Below, in pieces: positions 29,092-38,083 of a stretch of DNA of 64,000 bases. Location: positions 1-64,000 of the forward strand of contig NZ_JABSNP010000010.1 in the NCBI RefSeq assembly GCF_013294115.1, written 5' to 3'. This DNA is from Hymenobacter caeli (lineage in GTDB: Bacteria > Bacteroidota > Bacteroidia > Cytophagales > Hymenobacteraceae). The notes under the pieces were generated by a model. It was not told where the DNA came from and made no database searches. It was given only the letters and a program-made list of their open reading frames with translations. How positions within the stretch are numbered: the stretch's first letter is position 1; each line of letters opens with the position of its first letter. The position numbers were made by a program, and so were the translations under genes.

Positions 29092-29523
29092 CTACACCGC
29101 CACGAAAAAGCGGCGCAGGTTGAGGGCAAAGCGCAGGCGCTCCAGGCCCAGCACGTAGCCGGCGGGCACCGGGCACTGGCGGGCCGCGGGGGCCGGAGCC
29201 GGGGCGGCGGGCAGGGCCCGGGGCGCGTAGGGGCCGGCCCCGGCCAGCGCCCGGCGCAGGCCGGCCTCCGTGGCCTCGCCCGGGCGGTACACGAACGACA
29301 CCGTGCCCGTGGCCGCGCTCAGGGCGCAGGCCCGCACGCCGGGCTGCGCGGCCAGGTGCGCGCGCAAAGCCTCGGCGGCGGGGCCCGTGGGCAGGTGCGG
29401 CACCTGCCAGGCCACCAGCTCGATGGGGGCGGCGTAGCTGTGCAGGGCGGGGGCCTCCCAGTTGGCCCAGGCCAGCAGGGCCAGGGGCCCCACCACCCAG
29501 CCGCGACGTAATAGAGCAGACAT
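29092..29523 (-). CDS. small exported protein with an HMA-like (ferredoxin-fold) domain
   Basis: A 143-residue protein with a hydrophobic N-terminus (about 8-22) and a domain at about 35-95 (IELVAWQVPHLPTGPAAEALRAHL, ACALSAATGTVSFVYRP, EAGLRRALA) that follows the beta-alpha-beta-beta-alpha order of heavy-metal-associated domains. The usual CxxC metal-binding pair is absent: the corresponding loop reads HLPTGPAA. The tail is basic (RLRFALNLRRFFVAV). It is the first gene of a minus-strand pair with the globin lipoprotein. The fold call is tentative and the function unknown. Confidence 0.6.
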   Translation of the reverse strand: MSALLRRGWVVGPLALLAWANWEAPALHSYAAPIELVAWQVPHLPTGPAAEALRAHLAAQPGVRACALSAATGTVSFVYRPGEATEAGLRRALAGAGPYAPRALPAAPAPAPAARQCPVPAGYVLGLERLRFALNLRRFFVAV

Positions 29524-29766
29524 AAAATTATTGGTTAAATACTATTCATAAATGCGCTGATTGAACTCAGTGGCAATGATTGCCTGTAAAGATGTTATTT
29601 CAATAGGTATTTCGGCGAATGCTGTAATTCGTCCGGCCAACGGGGCCGGGGCCCCGGCCGGCAGCGGGCCCCGGGCTGCCCGCGCCGGGTGGGCGCGCGG
29701 GGCCCCGGCGGGCGCTTTTGCCCCCGGCGGGCGGAACTTTCCGGCCCCGGCCGGCCTTGCCAGGGG

Positions 29767-29797
29767 TTGCGCCGCCGCGCCGCCGCCGGTACATTTG
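29767..29797 (+). promoter_or_regulatory. Bacteroidota-type promoter of parC
   Basis: TTG at 29767-29769 and TACATTTG at 29790-29797 are separated by 20 bases, matching the TTTG-N19/20-TAnnTTTG consensus. Transcription would start near 29804, which excludes translation starts further upstream and supports the GTG at 29830. Confidence 0.7.
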
Positions 29798-29829
29798 ACC
29801 GCATCTTGCCGCTCACCCGTTTGCTCTTC

Positions 29830-32757
29830 GTGGATACACCCCTTACCCCCGGCCCCGCCTCGCTGTTCCCCGCCGACGAGCCCCGCGCCTCCGACGCGTC
29901 GGAACCCAACCCCTACCAACACCTCCAGGCCGGCGATTCGGTCGACTTTGACCTGGGCGCGTTTTCGCCCGCCGCAGAGGAAGACGCCGGGCTGGCCGCC
30001 GGCGACGAGGCCCTCGCCGCCCAGCTCACCGCCGACAACGAGCCCCTGGCCGCCGAAGAGGTGCCGGAAGAGGAAAACCCCAAGTTCGCGCCCGGCGAGG
30101 TCATCCACGACGTGGCCACGGTGCGCGGCATGTACCAGAACTACTTCCTCGACTACGCCTCCTACGTGATTCTGGAGCGGGCCGTGCCCGCCATCGAGGA
30201 CGGCCTCAAGCCCGTGCAGCGCCGCATCCTGCACGCCATGAACGAGATGGACGACGGCCGCTTCAACAAGGTGGCCAACGTGATTGGGCAGACCATGCAG
30301 TACCACCCCCACGGCGACGCCAGCATCGGCGACGCCATGGTGAACCTGGGCCAGAAGGACCTGCTCATCGAAACCCAGGGCAACTGGGGCGACGTGCGCA
30401 CCGGCGACGGCGCGGCGGCCCCCCGCTACATCGAGGCCCGCCTCAGCAAGTTTGCCCTCGACGTGGTGTTCAACCCCGACACCACCGAGTGGCAGCTCAG
30501 CTACGACGGCCGCAAGCGCGAGCCCGTGGCGCTGCCCGTCAAGTTCCCGCTGCTGCTGGCCCAGGGCGTGGAAGGCATCGCCGTGGGCCTGAGCACCAAG
30601 ATCATGCCCCACAACTTCCGCGAGCTGTGCCAGGCCAGCATCGCGGTGCTGCGCGGCAAGGAGGTGCAGCTGCTGCCCGACTTCTCGACCGGGGGCCTGT
30701 GCGACGCCACGCACTACAACTCGGGGATGCGGGGGGCCAAAATCCGCCTGCGGGCCACGATTGAGAAGGTGGACAAAACGATGCTCGTCATCCGCGACAT
30801 TCCCTACGGCACCACTACCACGGCGCTCATGGAGAGCATCGTGAAGGCCAGCGAGGCCAATAAAATCAAGATTAAGAAGGTGGTGGACAACACCGCCGCG
30901 GTGGTCGAAATCCAGGTGCAGCTGCCGGCCGGCGTCTCGCCCGACCTCACGATGGACGCGCTCTACGCCTTCACCGACTGCGAAATCAGCATCTCGCCCA
31001 ACACCTGCGTCATCATCAACGACAAGCCCCGCTTCGTGGGCGTGGAGGACGTGCTGCGCTTGAGCACCAAGGCCACCGTGCGCCTGCTGGAGCGCGAGCT
31101 GGAAATCCGCCAGGCGGAGCTGTGGGAGCGGTGGCACCACGCCTCGCTGGAGAAGATTTTCATCGAAAACCGCATCTACCGCCGCATCGAGGAGGCCGAA
31201 ACCTGGGAGCAGATCCTGGACACCATCGACGCGGGCCTGAAGAAATTCGTGCGCGTGGAAGGGGAGAAGCCCCGCGCCAACGACCTGCGCATCGTGCTGC
31301 GCCGCGCCGTGACGGCCGACGACCTGACGCGCCTCACCGAAATCCGCATCAAGCGCATCAGCAAGTTCGACGGCTTCAAGGCCGACGAGTACCTGCAAAA
31401 GCTGACCGACGAGCTGGCCGAAGTGGCCGACCACCTGGCCAACCTCACCCGCTACGCCGTGGCCTACTTCGAGGGCCTGCTGAAGAAGTACGGCGCGGGC
31501 CGCGAGCGCAAAACCCAGCTCCGCACCTTCGACGTGGTGACGGCCCAGAAAGTGGCCGTGGCCAACCAGAAGCTGTACGTGAACTACCAGGACGGCTTCG
31601 TGGGCTACGGCCTGAAAAAGGACGAGAGCGCGGTGAGCGTGGCCGATTGCTCCGACCTGGACGACATCATCGCCATCCGGCGCGACGGCACGTTCACGGT
31701 GTCGCGCATCGCGGAAAAGACCTTCGTGGGCAAGGACCTGCTGCACGTGGGCGTGTACAACAAGAACGACGACCGGCTGGTGTACAACATGGTCTACGTG
31801 GACGGGGCCAGCGGCATCAGCTTCGCCAAGCGCTTCCTGGTGTCGGGCATTACCCGCGACAAAAGCTACGACCTGACCAAGGGCACCAAGGGCACCAAAA
31901 CGCTGTACCTCACGGCCAACCCCAACTCGGAGAGCGAGGTGGTGACCATCCTGCTCGCCGACAAGGCCCCGGCGCGGGTGAAGCAGTTCGACTTCGACTT
32001 TGCCGAGCTGGCCATCAAGGGCAAGGGCTCGATGGGCAACATCGTGACCAAGCAGCCCATCAAAAAAATCACCCAGAAAAGCCGGGGCGACAGCACCTTG
32101 GGCGGCCGCGAAACGTTTTTCGACGCCGTGGTGGGCCGCCTCAACACCGCCGGCCACGGCCGCTACCTGGGGGCCTTCGACACCGACGACACCCTGCTGC
32201 TGGCGTACCGCGACGGCTCGTACGAGCTGAAGGCCCCGGCCCCGGCCCTGCACTTCGACGTGCCCAACCTCGTGCTGCTGCGCAAGTTCGACCCCGACAC
32301 GGTGCTCAGCGCGGTGTACGTGGAAGGCGAAACGAAGACGCACTACGTCAAGCGGTTCAAAATCGAAACCAGCACCTTGGGCAAACCCTTCACCTTTATC
32401 ACCGAAACCAAGGGCTCGAAGCTGCTGGCCGTGACGGCCCACCCCGAGCCGCTGGTGGAAATAAAAGCGCAGAAGGACAAGAAAGGCGACAAGGAAACCG
32501 AGCAGCTCGGCCTGCACGAGTTCATCGACGTGAAGGGCTGGAAGGCGATGGGCAACAAGCTGAGCTATTACAAAATCCACAGCCTGGCCCTGCTCACCGA
32601 CGAGGGCCCCGAGCCCCAGCGCCGCGAGGCCCGCAAGCGCGGCGCGGCCGACGCCCCCCCGGCCGACGACGCGGCCGTGGCCGTGACGGACGAGGAGGTG
32701 GCCCAGGCCCGGGAGGTGGCCACGGGCCGCACCAAGGCGCAGCTGGGGCTGTTTTAG
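29830..32757 (+). CDS. parC: DNA topoisomerase IV subunit A
   Basis: A 975-residue catalytic subunit. The GTG at 29830 is chosen from the promoter position; a TTG at 29821 is possible. An acidic, low-complexity N-terminal extension (about 1-75) precedes the breakage-reunion domain (MYQNYFLDYASYVILERAVPA, about 103-123), with YHPHGDASIGDAM (about 157-169) and the catalytic tyrosine in PRYIEARLSKFAL (Y about 198). The C-terminal beta-pinwheel region is long (about 560-930) and highly charged. It would cut and pass DNA with ParE. Two TPR genes follow with a 9-base gap, forming a likely operon. Confidence 0.92.
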   Translation: MDTPLTPGPASLFPADEPRASDASEPNPYQHLQAGDSVDFDLGAFSPAAEEDAGLAAGDEALAAQLTADNEPLAAEEVPEEENPKFAPGEVIHDVATVRGMYQNYFLDYASYVILERAVPAIEDGLKPVQRRILHAMNEMDDGRFNKVANVIGQTMQYHPHGDASIGDAMVNLGQKDLLIETQGNWGDVRTGDGAAAPRYIEARLSKFALDVVFNPDTTEWQLSYDGRKREPVALPVKFPLLLAQGVEGIAVGLSTKIMPHNFRELCQASIAVLRGKEVQLLPDFSTGGLCDATHYNSGMRGAKIRLRATIEKVDKTMLVIRDIPYGTTTTALMESIVKASEANKIKIKKVVDNTAAVVEIQVQLPAGVSPDLTMDALYAFTDCEISISPNTCVIINDKPRFVGVEDVLRLSTKATVRLLERELEIRQAELWERWHHASLEKIFIENRIYRRIEEAETWEQILDTIDAGLKKFVRVEGEKPRANDLRIVLRRAVTADDLTRLTEIRIKRISKFDGFKADEYLQKLTDELAEVADHLANLTRYAVAYFEGLLKKYGAGRERKTQLRTFDVVTAQKVAVANQKLYVNYQDGFVGYGLKKDESAVSVADCSDLDDIIAIRRDGTFTVSRIAEKTFVGKDLLHVGVYNKNDDRLVYNMVYVDGASGISFAKRFLVSGITRDKSYDLTKGTKGTKTLYLTANPNSESEVVTILLADKAPARVKQFDFDFAELAIKGKGSMGNIVTKQPIKKITQKSRGDSTLGGRETFFDAVVGRLNTAGHGRYLGAFDTDDTLLLAYRDGSYELKAPAPALHFDVPNLVLLRKFDPDTVLSAVYVEGETKTHYVKRFKIETSTLGKPFTFITETKGSKLLAVTAHPEPLVEIKAQKDKKGDKETEQLGLHEFIDVKGWKAMGNKLSYYKIHSLALLTDEGPEPQRREARKRGAADAPPADDAAVAVTDEEVAQAREVATGRTKAQLGLF

Positions 32758-32766
32758 CGGAGTAAG

Positions 32767-33729
32767 ATGGGGGGCAGTGGGCCAAGCGTGACGGGGTGGG
32801 GGAGGCTGGCCGTGCTGGCGGCCGGCCTGGGCGCGGGCCCGGCGGCGGCCCAGGCCCCGGCCGTGCCGCCCGCGCCCCCGCCGGTGGTGCAGCCCGCGGC
32901 CGGCCCGCCCGCCCCGGCCGGAACCCTGGGCGAAGACCCGCCGGCCGTGCGCCAGAAGCTGTTCGAAGCCGCCCGGCTCCTCAACCGCTACAAGGATTCG
33001 GAGGCGCTGGCCGCGTACCAGGACGTGCTCAAAATTAATTCCGCGCACTACCTGGCCCTGTGGCAGTCGGCGGTGCTGAGCGTAAAAATCGGGGCCCGCT
33101 ACTCCGACGAAACCCGCAAAACGGCCTACTTCAACGCCGCCGCCCGCTACGCCGACCGGGCCCTGGCCCTGCGGCCCGAGGGCGGCGAGAGCAACTACGC
33201 CGCCGCGCTGGCCCTGTTCAGCCAGGCCGGGCTGTACCGGTCGGAAAACCGCCTGGCGGCCTTCCGCGACCTGCGCTCCTACGTGTTTCTGGCCGTGGGC
33301 CAGCGCCCCGACCTGCCCGAAGCCTGGCAGCTGCTGGGCCGCTGGCAGTACCGCGTGGGCCACTACAACGTGCTGGAGCGCATTTACAGCAAAATCATCC
33401 TGGGCGGGGTGCCGCCCGGGGGCAGCGTGGCCGACGCCATGCGCAGCCTCGAAACGGCCATCCGGCTCGATTCGTCGCGGGTCTCGTTCTACTACGACCT
33501 GGCCCGGATGTACCGCTACCAGGGCCGCCGCCGCCGCGCCGTGGCCCTGCTGCAAAAGGCCGTCCGCCTGCCCACCTACACCAGCGAGGACCTGACCCTC
33601 AACCGCCTGTGCCAGCAGCTGCTGCCGCCGTTGCAGCGGGCCGCCACCCGGCGGGCCCGCCGGCAAGCGCGGGCCCAGCAGCGGGCCGCCCGCGCGGCCG
33701 GGGCCCCGCCCGCCGCGCTGCGGCCGTGA
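32767..33729 (+). CDS. TPR-containing exported protein
   Basis: A 320-residue protein with a signal-like N-terminus (LAVLAAGLGAGPAAAQ, about 15-30) and a proline-rich linker (31-58). TPR-like helical pairs run from about 60 to 285 (RLLNRYKDSEALAAYQDVLKIN, RYADRALALRPEGGESNYAAALAL, ETAIRLDSSRVSFYYDLARMYRY). The last 40 residues are extremely R/A/Q-rich. The arrangement resembles Bacteroidota TPR proteins related to the regulator-of-microtubule-dynamics family. It begins 9 bases after parC, so they are probably co-transcribed. The role is unknown. Confidence 0.75.
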   Translation: MGGSGPSVTGWGRLAVLAAGLGAGPAAAQAPAVPPAPPPVVQPAAGPPAPAGTLGEDPPAVRQKLFEAARLLNRYKDSEALAAYQDVLKINSAHYLALWQSAVLSVKIGARYSDETRKTAYFNAAARYADRALALRPEGGESNYAAALALFSQAGLYRSENRLAAFRDLRSYVFLAVGQRPDLPEAWQLLGRWQYRVGHYNVLERIYSKIILGGVPPGGSVADAMRSLETAIRLDSSRVSFYYDLARMYRYQGRRRRAVALLQKAVRLPTYTSEDLTLNRLCQQLLPPLQRAATRRARRQARAQQRAARAAGAPPAALRP

Positions 33730-33755
33730 GGGCCCGGCGGGCCGTACTTTTGGGC

Positions 33756-34922
33756 ATGCGTTGCCCCGCGCCGTTCGTTTTGCTCGCTGTGCTGGCCCTG
33801 CTGGCCTTGCCGGCCTGCCAGTCGGCCCCCGCCGAGCGGCCCGATACCCTCGTGGACCTGGCCACCGTGCAGAGCGGGCCCCGCGTGCAGGCCGACGAGC
33901 TGGACGGGGCCCTGCGCCAGCAGCCCGGCAACGTGGCCCTGCTTACGCGCCGGGCGGCCCTGCGCCTGGCCGCCGGCCAGCCCCGGGCCGCACTGCGCGA
34001 CGCCACCGATGCCCTGGCCCTGACGGACGGCGACGACGACGGGCCCCTGTACTTTCTGCAAGCCCGGGCCCTGCGCATGCTGGGCCGCCTGCCCGAGGCC
34101 CTCGCCGCCGCCCGCCAGGCGGCCGAAAACGGCTTCACGGGTCCCGAGCTGCCCCTGCTGGTGGGCGAAACGCACCTGGCCGCCCGCGAGTACCCCGCCG
34201 CCCTCGACAACCTCGACCGGGCCCTGCGCCTCGACCCCGACCAGCCCGCCGCGCTTTTCTACAAAGGCCTGGCCTACGCCGCGTCGGCCGACACCGCGCA
34301 GGCCCTCGACTACCTGCGGGCGGCGCTGGTGCGCGAGCCGCGCCAGCCCGAGATACTGCACCAGCTGGCGGCCCTCTGCAACGCCCTGCGCGACCCCGAA
34401 CAGGCCGCCGGCTACGCCGCCCGGGGCCTGCGCCTCGACACCACGTCCGGGGCCCTGCACTACGACTACGGCCGCCAGCTGGAGCTGCGCGGCCAGCCCG
34501 ACAGCGCCGCCTGGCACTACCGCCGCGCCCTGGCCCTCGACACCACCCAGTACCGCGCCGATTACCGCCTGGCCCTGGCTGCCGGGGCCCGCGGCCAGCG
34601 GCCGGCGTCAATTATCCCGCACCTCGCCCGTGCCCTGCGCCGCAACCCGCGCCTGCCCCAGGCCCGCGCCCTGCTCGCCGAAGCCCTCGAAGAGCACCGC
34701 GACCTGCCCGCCGCCCTGGCCCAGTACCGCCGGCTGGTGCTCGAAAACCCGGGCAACGCCCACTGGACTTTCAAGGTGTGGAAAGTGGGCAACCGGGCCC
34801 GCCTGCTGCTGCCCGACAGCCTGCGCCCGGCCCCGCTGTACTACCCCGGGCCGGCGGTGGCGCGCCCCCGGGCGCAGGCCGTGGCCCCGCTCGCCCCGCG
34901 GGGCGGGCTGCCGCCCCGCTAG
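33756..34922 (+). CDS. TPR lipoprotein
   Basis: A 388-residue lipoprotein: signal peptide with lipobox LALPACQS (Cys21). About nine TPR-like repeats follow (for example NVALLTRRAALRLAAGQPRAAL, LDNLDRALRLDPDQPAALFYKGLAYA, GALHYDYGRQLELRGQPDSAAWHYRRAL), then a proline-rich C-terminus (RPAPLYYPGPAVARP). It follows the previous TPR gene by 26 bases. TACTTTTG at 33745-33752, just before the ATG, resembles a -7 element but has no matching -33, so the gene probably belongs to the parC transcript. It likely acts as a periplasmic scaffold; no partner is known. Confidence 0.8.
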   Translation: MRCPAPFVLLAVLALLALPACQSAPAERPDTLVDLATVQSGPRVQADELDGALRQQPGNVALLTRRAALRLAAGQPRAALRDATDALALTDGDDDGPLYFLQARALRMLGRLPEALAAARQAAENGFTGPELPLLVGETHLAAREYPAALDNLDRALRLDPDQPAALFYKGLAYAASADTAQALDYLRAALVREPRQPEILHQLAALCNALRDPEQAAGYAARGLRLDTTSGALHYDYGRQLELRGQPDSAAWHYRRALALDTTQYRADYRLALAAGARGQRPASIIPHLARALRRNPRLPQARALLAEALEEHRDLPAALAQYRRLVLENPGNAHWTFKVWKVGNRARLLLPDSLRPAPLYYPGPAVARPRAQAVAPLAPRGGLPPR

Positions 34923-35108
34923 GCCAAGCTGCCCCTAGCCGCTGGGGCGCCGGTTAATGGGGAGCCTCGCCTGCTTCCGCCTTGCCTATAAAAAGGGCGA
35001 GGAGGGGGAAGCGCTGGCGGTGCGGGTCGGTACGCCCCGGTTGTCAATTGAAAAGTGCGCTAACTTTCTGCGTTTTAAGTAACGTAGTACTCCCAACAAC
35101 TGCCTTTG

Positions 35109-37040
35109 ATGAGAGTTGTCCTCCTGCTCATAATACTGGTGATGGGGGGGCGCGTGCCGGCCGCGGGGCAGGGCCCCCCGGTGCCCGGCGTGGCGTGGCT
35201 GCGGGCCGTGGTGCGGGCCCACCCGGCCCCCGACACCGTGCGGGCCAACCGCCTCAACGCCCTGGCCCTGTCGTTGCGCACCAACGCCCCGGCCGAGTCG
35301 GCGGCGCTGTTTGGCGAGGCGCTGGCGCTGGCCCGGCGGCTGCGCTACCCCGCCGGCGAAGCCGCCGCCGTGTTCGGCCTGGGCTACTACTGCCGCCTGC
35401 GCAACGCCTACGGCCCGGCCCTGGCCTACACGTTGCGGGCCCAGCGGCTGTACAAGCAGTTGGGCGACGGCTTCAACCAGGCCCGCTGCCAGTACAGCCT
35501 GGCCCGCATCTACTTCGAGCAGGGCAACTACGGCCAGTCGGTGGCCGCCAATCTCGACGGGCTGGCCCTGGCCAAGGCCCGGCACGACGCCAAAGGGCAG
35601 GCGTTTCTGAGCACCCAGCTCGGCATCACCAACTCTTACCTGGCCGACTACCCGCAGGCCCAGCAGTACCTCGCCCGGGGCCTGGCGCTGGCCCGCCAGG
35701 GCCACGACCGGGTGGGCATGGGCCACGCCAGTTCGGGCCTCGGCGATTTGTACCGGCGGCAGGGCCAGTGGGCCCAGGCCCAGGCGCAGTACGAGCAGGC
35801 CCTGGCCGCGTACCGCCCCGTGTACAACCGCGCCGGCCTGCTGTTCGAAGAAATTAACCTCGCCGACATGAACGAGCGCCAGGGCCGCTACCCGCAGGCC
35901 CTGGCGCAGGCCTACGACATCCTGGCCCGCGCCCACCGCGCCGACGCCGTGGACCAGGTGCCCCGGGCCGAGCTGGTGCTGGCCCGCGCCTACCTCGACA
36001 CCGACCTCCCCGACAGCGCCCGCCGCTACGCGCAGCAAAGCCTGGCCGCCAGCGAGCGCAGCGGCGCGCGCGAAAACGGCCGCGACGCCACCGAAATCCT
36101 GGCCCGCGCCACGGCCCAGCTCGGCCGCTTCGCCGACGCCTACGCCTACCAGCAGCTCTACGGGGCCTACAGCGACAGCCTCACCGGCGAGGCCACCCGC
36201 CGCCGCGCCGCCGCCGCGCAGTTCGGGTACGGGCGCAGCCAGGCCCAGGCGCAAATCCGCCTCCTCACCGAGCAAGCCCGCCTTCAGGCCCAAACGCAGG
36301 AAGTGGCCCGCCTGCGCGAGCAGCGCGAGATGTCCGGCTTTGGGGCCCTGGCCGGCGCGGCCCTGCTGGGGGCCGCCGGCTGGCGCTGGCGCACGCGCCA
36401 GCGCCAGCACGCCCGCGAAGCCCGCCTGCGCACCCAAATCGCCGCCGACCTGCACGACGACGTGGGCACGCTGCTCTCGCAAATCAGCCTGCAAAGCAGT
36501 CTTTTGCAGGAAGACCTGGCCGACCCCGCCGCCCACCGCCAGCAGCTGGGCCAGATTGCCGAGGCCAGCCGCGCGGCCGTGCGCCAGCTCAACGACGTGG
36601 TGTGGAGCCTCGACGCCCACAACGATCACCTGCCCCAGCTGCTCGACCGCCTGCGCGATTACGCCTACGACGTGCTGGTGCCGGCCGGGCTGGCGGTGGT
36701 GTTCGACGCCCCCGCCGCGCTGCCCGACGGCCGCCTGCCCACCGCGCTGCGCCGCAACCTGTACCTCATCTACAAAGAGGCCCTGCACAACGTGCTCAAG
36801 CACGCGGCCGGGGCCACGCGGGTCACCGTGCGCCTGGCCCTGGGCGGCAGCCCGGCCGGCCTGCTGCTGGAAGTGCGCGACGACGCCGCCGTGCCCGCCG
36901 GGCACTCGCACGCGCGCCGCAGCGGCCACGGCCTGCGCAACATGGCCGAGCGGGCCGCCGCCCTCGGCGGCACCGCGGCCTGGGAGCCCCTGCCCGGGGG
37001 CGGCTCGGCCGTGCGCGTGGCGCTGCCGCTGGGCGCCTAG
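35109..37040 (+). CDS. TPR sensor histidine kinase
   Basis: A 643-residue kinase with a signal peptide (VVLLLIILVMGGRVPAAGQ). The periplasmic part (about 30-410) is made of TPR-like pairs (ALSLRTNAPAESAALFGEALALARRL, ARCQYSLARIYFEQGNYGQS). One membrane helix (FGALAGAALLGAAGW, about 415-430) leads to a HisKA_3-type dimerisation domain with phospho-acceptor His in ADLHDDVGTLLSQISLQSSLL (about 453) and a HATPase_c domain (YLIYKEALHNVLKHA about 555; SGHGLRNMAERAAALGG about 606). Such kinases pair with LuxR-type regulators, one of which lies 291 bases downstream. The signal is unknown; TPRs could bind a peptide or protein. Confidence 0.88.
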   Translation: MRVVLLLIILVMGGRVPAAGQGPPVPGVAWLRAVVRAHPAPDTVRANRLNALALSLRTNAPAESAALFGEALALARRLRYPAGEAAAVFGLGYYCRLRNAYGPALAYTLRAQRLYKQLGDGFNQARCQYSLARIYFEQGNYGQSVAANLDGLALAKARHDAKGQAFLSTQLGITNSYLADYPQAQQYLARGLALARQGHDRVGMGHASSGLGDLYRRQGQWAQAQAQYEQALAAYRPVYNRAGLLFEEINLADMNERQGRYPQALAQAYDILARAHRADAVDQVPRAELVLARAYLDTDLPDSARRYAQQSLAASERSGARENGRDATEILARATAQLGRFADAYAYQQLYGAYSDSLTGEATRRRAAAAQFGYGRSQAQAQIRLLTEQARLQAQTQEVARLREQREMSGFGALAGAALLGAAGWRWRTRQRQHAREARLRTQIAADLHDDVGTLLSQISLQSSLLQEDLADPAAHRQQLGQIAEASRAAVRQLNDVVWSLDAHNDHLPQLLDRLRDYAYDVLVPAGLAVVFDAPAALPDGRLPTALRRNLYLIYKEALHNVLKHAAGATRVTVRLALGGSPAGLLLEVRDDAAVPAGHSHARRSGHGLRNMAERAAALGGTAAWEPLPGGGSAVRVALPLGA

Positions 37041-37201
37041 CGCCCCGGTGCGGGGCCGGGCGCTGCCCCAGGGCGGCGGCCGCCTGTTTTTTTAGGTAGC
37101 TGCCCGGGGCCCGAGGGGCACAGCTAACGGATGGATAAGGGTAATTATGTAGTGAGTTAAGAGTAAGCGGGCATCGACCTTGCTGTACGCTTTTATTGAT
37201 T

Positions 37202-37264
37202 CAGCACAAAAGCTGGCTATTAGCAGCTAATAGCCAGCAGTAAAAAGCTAACGGCCAGCAGCTA
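37202..37264. repeat. AGCTAACAGCT repeat cluster (locus 2)
   Basis: The gap between kinase and regulator genes contains GCTGGCTATTAGCAGCTAATAGCCAGC, a near-perfect palindrome (about 37210-37236), followed by AGCTAACGGCCAGCAGCTAA. It belongs to the repeat family also found at 8816, 42489, 56041, 57583, 61048 and 61302. Confidence 0.75.
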
Positions 37265-37331
37265 AGTTCGCCGGTAGCGCCCGCATCTTCATGCAGTACC
37301 GCTGCGCGGGTTGGGTAGGTACTTTTGAGCC

Positions 37332-37955
37332 GTGAAAATCTCCCTTGCCATCATCGAAGACCAGCCCGCCATCCGGCAGGTGCTCAGCACCTACCTGGGG
37401 GCCCAGCCGGAGTTTGCCTGCGAGTTGGTAATGGGCTCGGTCGAGGAGCTGCTGGCCGCCCTGCACGCGGGGGCCCCCGCGCCCCGGCTGGTGCTGTCCG
37501 ACATCGGGCTGCCCGGGGGGCTGTCCGGCATCGCGGGCATTCCGCTCATCCTGGCGCAGGCCCCCGGGGCCGAGATTGTGCTCATCACCGTGTACCAGGA
37601 GCCCGACCGCGTGGTGCAGGCCCTGTGCGCGGGCGCGGTGGGCTACCTGGTGAAAACCACCCCGCTGCCCGACATCAAAAAAGCCCTGCTCGACGTGCTG
37701 GCCGGCGGCTCGCCCATGTCGCCGGCCGTGGCCCGGCACATTGCCCGCTACTTCCGGCCCGCCGCGCCCCAGGCCACCCTCACCCAGCGCGAGCAGCAGG
37801 TGGTGGAAGCCATCGAGCAGGGCCTGAGCTACAAGCTCGTCGCCGACCGCCTCGGGGTCACCATTAACACGGTGCGGGCCCACATCCGCATCGTGTACGA
37901 GAAGCTGCAAGTCAGCTCCAAAGCCGAGCTGATGAACCGCGCGCGCAACAAGTAG
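37332..37955 (+). CDS. LuxR-family response regulator
   Basis: A 207-residue regulator with a GTG start. The receiver domain (about 1-122) has the acidic pocket IIEDQP, the phospho-acceptor in [12 protein letters not shown] (D about 57) and the conserved Lys in [10 protein letters not shown] (about 109). The C-terminal LuxR/NarL helix-turn-helix (about 142-200) is [46 protein letters not shown] at 37320-37327 lies 4 bases before the start. It is the likely partner of the TPR kinase at 35109. Confidence 0.9.
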   Translation: MKISLAIIEDQPAIRQVLSTYLGAQPEFACELVMGSVEELLAALHAGAPAPRLVLSDIGLPGGLSGIAGIPLILAQAPGAEIVLITVYQEPDRVVQALCAGAVGYLVKTTPLPDIKKALLDVLAGGSPMSPAVARHIARYFRPAAPQATLTQREQQVVEAIEQGLSYKLVADRLGVTINTVRAHIRIVYEKLQVSSKAELMNRARNK

Positions 37956-38083
37956 CCGGGGGCAAAGCGCGGGATTGGGCGGCCTTTCGGCCCCCGCGCC
38001 CGGGCCCCGCCGCCTGGTTACTCGTTGCCGAACGGCGTAACTTGCGCCCCGCCTGGCCCCACCGGCCGGTTATTTTCCTGTTT

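Noticed and set aside
29542..33666. 1374-codon open frame on the minus strand opposite parC
   Set aside because: It is a shadow of a high-GC gene: its composition (H, V, A, G-rich, no domains) is that of an antisense frame, and parC is unmistakable on the other strand.
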